Shown here piece by piece: positions 7,160-11,199 of a DNA stretch of 11,199 bases. The position numbers were made by a program, and so were the translations under genes. Position 1 is the stretch's first letter; every line of letters begins with the position of its first letter. The stretch is taken from positions 85,563-96,761 of the forward strand of contig CAMPET010000270.1 in NCBI GenBank assembly GCA_946803715.1, given 5' to 3'. The DNA is from Beroe ovata (lineage: Eukaryota; Ctenophora; Nuda; Beroida; Beroidae). Under the pieces are notes generated by a model. That model was not told the origin of the DNA. It saw nothing but the letters and a program-made list of their open reading frames with translations, and made no database searches.

Positions 7160-8313
7160 TCACCGGTAAGGTGTGTATTTGCATGAGCCGCGATAATTAT
7201 GGGTTACGTTACACTCGCTGGGTCTGAAATCGTGGAATTCACCCTTCAGCTGAGCACAAGCTGTCGCTTGATGAAATGCAGTTCCTGCTGAGATGATATC
7301 ACTGCCAGGGGGAGAGCATGAGGGCAAGCGCAACTGTCAGAAGGTTTGTCACATTTTGTCACCTGTTCCTATGTCCTAGACATTCCCAAATTCTGTTTCT
7401 TAGAATAATCACTGGGGGGGGTTGAATGTGTCACTCTCTATAATGTCATTTTCTTGAGAAAGTTCACTTGGGTGCCATTTTGTTCAAGCCATCATGATCA
7501 TTGCAACACATGGACCAAGCTTTTCTTCAAATTGCTAATGAATTTGACATCATAGTAGGTGTTCAAATCCTTAGATATCGGGTCAAATAGGTATTTGAGT
7601 GCAGAGTGGCGACCTCCAACTTCAAGTTGATCCTCTTAGAACTAGCCGACACATCCTCCCGTTTCTCATGTTGACACCACTTTAATAATGATGGCAGTTA
7701 GAGGCATTCTGAACGTATTGACACTAATTTACTTTGAAATTGATGTAGACATTCGTCTCATCATGCTGACACCACTCTTATGCTGACAAAATATTATAAT
7801 TGCGATCATTTTCTAGCGTTTACTAATGTACATATTTTGAAGGCCAATTTCACTTCTACTACAGTAAAACTATGACAAAATGGGCTAAGTAGATCGAAGT
7901 CTCGAATTTGACACAATTTTGGGATGATAATAATAAACATTCAACCTTTATCAAATTCAAATGCCACACATACAATCAAATTTCAATCAGAGCTGTCACG
8001 TTACGATAAACGAATTTTGTGTTTGTCTGTTCATTCTGTGTTTGTCTGAGCGTTATACAATGCCGCATAGAGTCGTCATGCTTCAAATGAATCCCGTTCA
8101 TTGTGATCCATAGTTTCACAGAGCAGCCACCTTTTTACTTCAACTTTCCACTTTTTTACTCATGTTATTATAATCAAGTAAACCATACTACAGAACCGAT
8201 GGCTATATATTTTCAATTTAACAAGTATACTGTTTCCGATAATTCTATGTTCTTCATTTCTCTACCATATGGTGTACTTTTCATTTAAATTCGGTCGATG
8301 TCTAACAATTTGG
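7160..8313. repeat. 1.15-kb tandem duplication, copy 1
   Basis: This copy starts TCACCGGTAAGG and ends ACAATTTGG immediately before the N at 8314. It is matched along its whole length by 8315-9467. The first 220 bp differ from copy 2 by seven substitutions and two indels of 6 and 7 bp; the remaining 930 or so bp differ by one base (near 8202). It contains no gene that I can recognise, an eight-G run at 7414-7421 and a decayed satellite unit. The boundaries coincide with an assembly N, so it is probably the overlapping end of one contig. Confidence 0.95.
7670..7776. repeat. Single decayed satellite monomer in copy 1
   Basis: GTTGACACCACT at 7670 is followed by TTGACACTAAT after 47 bp and GCTGACACCACT at 7765 after another 48 bp. 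This copies the two-half layout of the left array (49 plus 62 bp), with the second half shortened. The junction ATTCGTCTCATCATGCTGAC closely resembles the satellite's ATTCGTCACAACTTGCTGAC, with about 16 of 20 bases shared. Confidence 0.68.
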
Positions 8314-8314
8314 N
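8314..8314. other. Single N at the junction of the two duplicate copies
   Basis: The N sits exactly between the end of copy 1 and the start of copy 2. It most likely marks where two contigs were joined without merging their shared end sequence. Confidence 0.8.
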
Positions 8315-9467
8315 TCACCGGTAAGGTGTGTATTTGCATGAGCCGCGATAATTATCGGTTACTTTGCACTCGCTGGATCTGATATCGTGGAATTCATCCT
8401 TCAGCTGAGCACAAGCTGTCGCTTGATGAAATGCAGTTCCTGCTGAGATGATATCACTGCCAGGGGGAGAGCATGAGGGCAAGCGCGACTGTCAGTGTCA
8501 GAAGGTTTGTCACATTTTGTCACCTGTTCCTAGACATTCCCAAATTCTGTTTCTTAGAATAATCACTGGGGGGGGTTGAATGTGTCACTCTCTATAATGT
8601 CATTTTCTTGAGAAAGTTCACTTGGGTGCCATTTTGTTCAAGCCATCATGATCATTGCAACACATGGACCAAGCTTTTCTTCAAATTGCTAATGAATTTG
8701 ACATCATAGTAGGTGTTCAAATCCTTAGATATCGGGTCAAATAGGTATTTGAGTGCAGAGTGGCGACCTCCAACTTCAAGTTGATCCTCTTAGAACTAGC
8801 CGACACATCCTCCCGTTTCTCATGTTGACACCACTTTAATAATGATGGCAGTTAGAGGCATTCTGAACGTATTGACACTAATTTACTTTGAAATTGATGT
8901 AGACATTCGTCTCATCATGCTGACACCACTCTTATGCTGACAAAATATTATAATTGCGATCATTTTCTAGCGTTTACTAATGTACATATTTTGAAGGCCA
9001 ATTTCACTTCTACTACAGTAAAACTATGACAAAATGGGCTAAGTAGATCGAAGTCTCGAATTTGACACAATTTTGGGATGATAATAATAAACATTCAACC
9101 TTTATCAAATTCAAATGCCACACATACAATCAAATTTCAATCAGAGCTGTCACGTTACGATAAACGAATTTTGTGTTTGTCTGTTCATTCTGTGTTTGTC
9201 TGAGCGTTATACAATGCCGCATAGAGTCGTCATGCTTCAAATGAATCCCGTTCATTGTGATCCATAGTTTCACAGAGCAGCCACCTTTTTACTTCAACTT
9301 TCCACTTTTTTACTCATGTTATTATAATCAAGTAAACCATACTACAGAACCGATGGATATATATTTTCAATTTAACAAGTATACTGTTTCCGATAATTCT
9401 ATGTTCTTCATTTCTCTACCATATGGTGTACTTTTCATTTAAATTCGGTCGATGTCTAACAATTTGG
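8315..9467. repeat. 1.15-kb tandem duplication, copy 2
   Basis: This copy starts with TCACCGGTAAGG directly after the N and ends ACAATTTGG at 9467, where similarity to copy 1 stops because copy 1 itself ends. It has the insertion TGTCAG near 8495 and lacks 7 bp present near 7370 in copy 1. If the duplication is an assembly artefact, this segment is the other allele of 7160-8313 and should be counted once. Confidence 0.95.
8824..8930. repeat. Single decayed satellite monomer in copy 2
   Basis: This is the same unit as at 7670-7776, carried along by the duplication, with core words at 8824 and 8919. It is not independent evidence for satellite spread. Confidence 0.66.
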
Positions 9468-9473
9468 CATGTT

Positions 9474-9493
9474 ATTGACAATAAAGTGTCAAT
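9474..9493. repeat. Inverted repeat, 7-bp arms, with AATAAA in the loop
   Basis: ATTGACA (9474-9480) pairs perfectly with TGTCAAT (9487-9493). The word AATAAA spans 9480-9485 at the loop. It lies just outside the duplicated block. No nearby coding gene ends here, so a role in polyadenylation is not supported. Confidence 0.6.
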
Positions 9494-9588
9494 TTAACAC
9501 CATGAGAGAAAGAATGGAATAGCAGTCAGTGTACCTCCCTGGAAGCATAATGTAGTACGAATTTGATCAGTTTACAATCCCGTGACCT

Positions 9589-9624
9589 ACACACACAAAC
9601 ACACACACGCAGGCGCGCGCGCAC
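9589..9624. repeat. AC microsatellite passing into a GC dinucleotide run
   Basis: An interrupted (AC)n tract at 9589-9609 is followed by GCGCGCGCGC to about 9624. Alternating purine-pyrimidine DNA of this kind can adopt Z-form, but no function is implied. Confidence 0.85.
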
Positions 9625-9737
9625 TCTCTGAAGATGTGGCACGTCAGTGCTAAAAACCCGTGTTATTAATCAATATGTAGGCTCAGTTAAATCTCAGTAG
9701 CAGTGCACTGGGTGGGGATGGTTGTATTGTCCTTTGA

Positions 9738-9754
9738 TATATAAAAGTCACGTG
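9738..9754 (+). promoter_or_regulatory. Candidate TATA box and E-box
   Basis: TATATAAAAG (9738-9747) is a full match to the TATA consensus, and CACGTG (9749-9754) follows at once. A start site 25-30 bp downstream would fall a few bases before the ATG at 9777. There is no recognised gene behind it, so this is a candidate only. Confidence 0.3.
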
Positions 9755-9776
9755 TTGGGGCAAACAATGTAGCACC

Positions 9777-9866
9777 ATGAGCATTGGAGCCTTGGACAAG
9801 TACTGCTGCAGGAGAAATATACCTTGGGACAGCCATGAGTTTTGGAGAAGTAATCGTGACGTTTAG
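9777..9866 (+). CDS. Possible 29-aa small ORF behind the TATA element
   Basis: ATG at 9777 opens 29 codons to TAG at 9864-9866. The peptide begins MSIGALDKYCCRRN and is rich in charged and aromatic residues (two Trp, CC and RR pairs). I do not recognise it. AGAAGTAATC near 9845-9854 could be a weak donor site, so it might instead be a first coding exon. Length alone gives no coding support. It is listed only because of the TATA box 30-40 bp upstream and CACC before the ATG. Confidence 0.15.
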   Translation: MSIGALDKYCCRRNIPWDSHEFWRSNRDV

Positions 9867-10517
9867 GTGTTCATGAGGTAATTCTGCATTATTGACGAGA
9901 TATTACGAGCTTTCATCAATCATAAGTTGATATAATTCAACAAAATATATCATCATCATCAATGCGCATCAAAAAACTGAACAAATATTTTGTTATTTCT
10001 ACTTAATCATACTGTAACAAATATGGTCATTAACTGTAACAAATACATTGAATAATTAAACTTAAACTTAACAAGGTTTATTAAAACTTCTGGGAGTTAA
10101 GAATTCGGGTCATGCACATAGTATTGTTTAAAAATCCTGTCATACCAGGGGTCAAGAGGGGGTCAGTAGTGGGTCATTGATATACTTTCATAAGACCTAA
10201 GATAAATTGATTGTGAGAACTGGAATTATGTCTTGTTCACGCACTAGCAGAAATCAGCAGGAAATCATAAATGTCCCAGCTTCTGCATAAGCAGCGAGTT
10301 ATCTAAGGACAGTTCACCAGTTACTTTGCCTGTCAAATGTTAATACCGCAAGTCCGAGCTATCACTCCCTTTCCCTTCTCGAGCGTCAGTTACTCTCTCA
10401 CCATTATCTTCCCCTCAGCCTTGCAACTATTTGTTCACACACACATACACACCGAGCATGTGCTTAGAAGACCTTGTGATCGGTAGGTAGGAGCTGCTCG
10501 AGTTCCGATGCTGCCCT

Positions 10518-10518
10518 N
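10518..10518. other. Single N beside the 16-bp minisatellite
   Basis: The N lies 8 bp before the minisatellite units at 10526. Repeats of this kind often break assemblies, which supports reading it as a contig join. Confidence 0.6.
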
Positions 10519-10525
10519 CAGGTGG

Positions 10526-10557
10526 CTATGTCGGGGTGTGACTATGTCGGGGCATGA
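10526..10557. repeat. 16-bp minisatellite, two units
   Basis: CTATGTCGGGGTGTGA (10526-10541) is followed by CTATGTCGGGGCATGA (10542-10557). The same unit reappears from 11154 at the right edge of the window. Confidence 0.85.
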
Positions 10558-10686
10558 TGGAATTGCGAGGTGTGGAATTTGTACCCGGTGTGATAACTCT
10601 GCTGGGTGTGGTCAGGTGTAATACAGGGGTAATGAGGGGGTGTGCATCCAATGCGATTGTAATGAGGGATGCGTATGATCTACCTG

Positions 10687-10706
10687 GTGTGTTTAACATA
10701 ACACAC
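10687..10706. repeat. Inverted repeat, 7-bp arms, 6-nt loop
   Basis: GTGTGTT (10687-10693) pairs perfectly with AACACAC (10700-10706) around TAACAT. It probably arises from GT/CA-rich sequence. Confidence 0.6.
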
Positions 10707-10992
10707 ACTGTGGGGCGTGTGATGTTATGACAGGAACAATGTGACTTTATATCGCACTGTTTAACTGTTACCTTGTTCCTCGATTCTGACCTTGATTACT
10801 GGTCTATGATAGTACACAATAATTGTTAATCACTATTCCGAAAAGCTGGAATATCTGTGAGTAACATAGTACCCACCACACTTTACTACTATAATATGTG
10901 TTACGGCCACATACTGATGCCCCAATAAGGCATGGAATGCCTCATCACTGGAGTTCTTCCTTCACTGTCTAGCGAAATTGTTAATAATCCAC

Positions 10993-10993
10993 N
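10993..10993. other. Single N, unresolved base or contig join
   Basis: The N lies in gene-free sequence. I see no duplicated sequence on its two sides. The 474 bp between it and the N at 10518 may be a small contig placed between repeats. Confidence 0.5.
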
Positions 10994-11005
10994 AGTGCAT
11001 GATGC

Positions 11006-11023
11006 TCCCGTAGTCGTACGGGA
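11006..11023. repeat. Short hairpin, 7-bp arms, 4-nt loop
   Basis: TCCCGTA (11006-11012) pairs with TACGGGA (11017-11023) around GTCG. A related word CCGTAGTCGT follows at about 11026. No associated gene, U tract or known RNA family is visible. Confidence 0.5.
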
Positions 11024-11136
11024 CTCCGTAGTCGTGAACCTCGCTCTCGTTACGCTTGTCGAAATTGTACCGCTTCGATTCCTGCGCGAATATCGTGTTA
11101 GGAGGGCGTGGTCAGAGTAATCACTCCAGGGATGTC

Positions 11137-11199
11137 AAAATGCCGGGGTGTGACTATGTCGGGGTGTGACTATGTCGGGGTGTGGCTATGTCGGGCTGT
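11137..11199. repeat. 16-bp minisatellite array running off the right edge
   Basis: One degenerate unit (11137-11153) is followed by CTATGTCGGGGTGTGA (11154), CTATGTCGGGGTGTGG (11170) and a partial unit cut by the window end (11186-11199). The array probably continues beyond the window. Confidence 0.9.

Larger units (their letters stand above)
9468..10517. other. Gene-free AT-rich stretch with microsatellites
   Basis: Contents are a short hairpin at 9474-9493, an AC/GC microsatellite at 9589-9624, a TATA-plus-E-box cluster at 9738-9754 followed by a 29-codon frame, an ATC tract at 9950-9960, and an AC-rich tract around 10435-10451. No protein family is recognisable on either strand. Confidence 0.6.
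10519..11199. other. GTG-rich gene-free right end
   Basis: From 10519 to about 10740 the + strand is rich in GGTGTG and GGGGT words that look like decayed minisatellite. The rest is ordinary sequence with a second N at 10993 and the minisatellite again at the right edge. The open frame at 10932-11120 crosses the N and shows no family resemblance. Confidence 0.55.

Noticed and set aside
7177-7184. ATTTGCAT as a POU octamer enhancer
   Set aside because: A single 8-bp match in AT-rich DNA, far from a recognised promoter and inside the suspect duplication.
7561-7570. GTTCAAATCC as a B box of a tRNA or tRNA-derived SINE
   Set aside because: The flanking bases do not form a T stem, and no A box or acceptor stem lies upstream at the right distance.
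8103-8288. 61-codon frame repeated at 9257-9442, suggesting a duplicated small gene
   Set aside because: It starts with GTG, is AT-rich, and the only difference between copies changes an amino acid (Ala to Asp). It lies in the suspected false duplication.
7160-9467. Genuine tandem segmental duplication or mobile element pair
   Set aside because: The copies meet exactly at an N and end where each other's contig would end. I see no terminal repeats, target-site duplication or transposase.
10932-11120. 62-codon frame at the right end
   Set aside because: It runs across the N at 10993, resembles no family and has no coding support.

Overview
The window is nuclear DNA of a eukaryote, almost certainly an animal. 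It holds spliced orthologs of animal proteins with GT-AG introns, mostly 78-150 bp and a few over 500 bp. The flanks are AT-rich and full of satellite and minisatellite DNA. Short introns and tight gene spacing would suit a compact invertebrate genome such as a sponge or another early-branching animal, but the sequence does not fix the species. Four single-base N characters (1322, 8314, 10518, 10993) look like contig joins in a draft assembly.

Left part (1-1256): nearly ten tandem copies of a 101-119 bp satellite (111 bp in the regular part) fill 1-1040. They run into a pyrimidine-rich splice acceptor and a terminal exon (1134-1256) that reads as the C-terminus of a NifS-family PLP enzyme, best matched to selenocysteine lyase (SCLY). 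The satellite therefore lies in the last intron of that gene, whose other exons are outside the window.

Centre (1804-5889): two complete genes follow on the same strand. GCSH (4 exons, 145 aa) is the lipoyl carrier H-protein of the mitochondrial glycine cleavage system, with an arginine-rich presequence and the lipoyl-lysine in an ESVKA context. An SKP2 ortholog (8 exons, 427 aa) is the F-box/leucine-rich-repeat substrate receptor of an SCF ubiquitin ligase. Both reading frames were joined exon by exon, and phases and lengths agree with the families. The three genes share strand and proximity but no obvious pathway.

Directly after the SKP2 stop (5886-5985) there are five palindromic sites spaced 21, 21, 21 and 23 bp. 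They match the RFX-factor X-box consensus (GTNRCC, short spacer, RGYAAC), two of them completely. This is the most unusual non-coding signal in the window.

Right part (5890-11199): no convincing gene. It holds decayed relatives of the left satellite, perfect palindromes, AC/GC microsatellites, a 16-bp GTCGGGG minisatellite at two places, and a 1.15-kb tandem duplication (7160-8313 and 8315-9467). The two copies meet exactly at an N, which is the signature of two overlapping contig ends placed side by side, so it is probably an assembly artefact. I see no new multi-gene system here.
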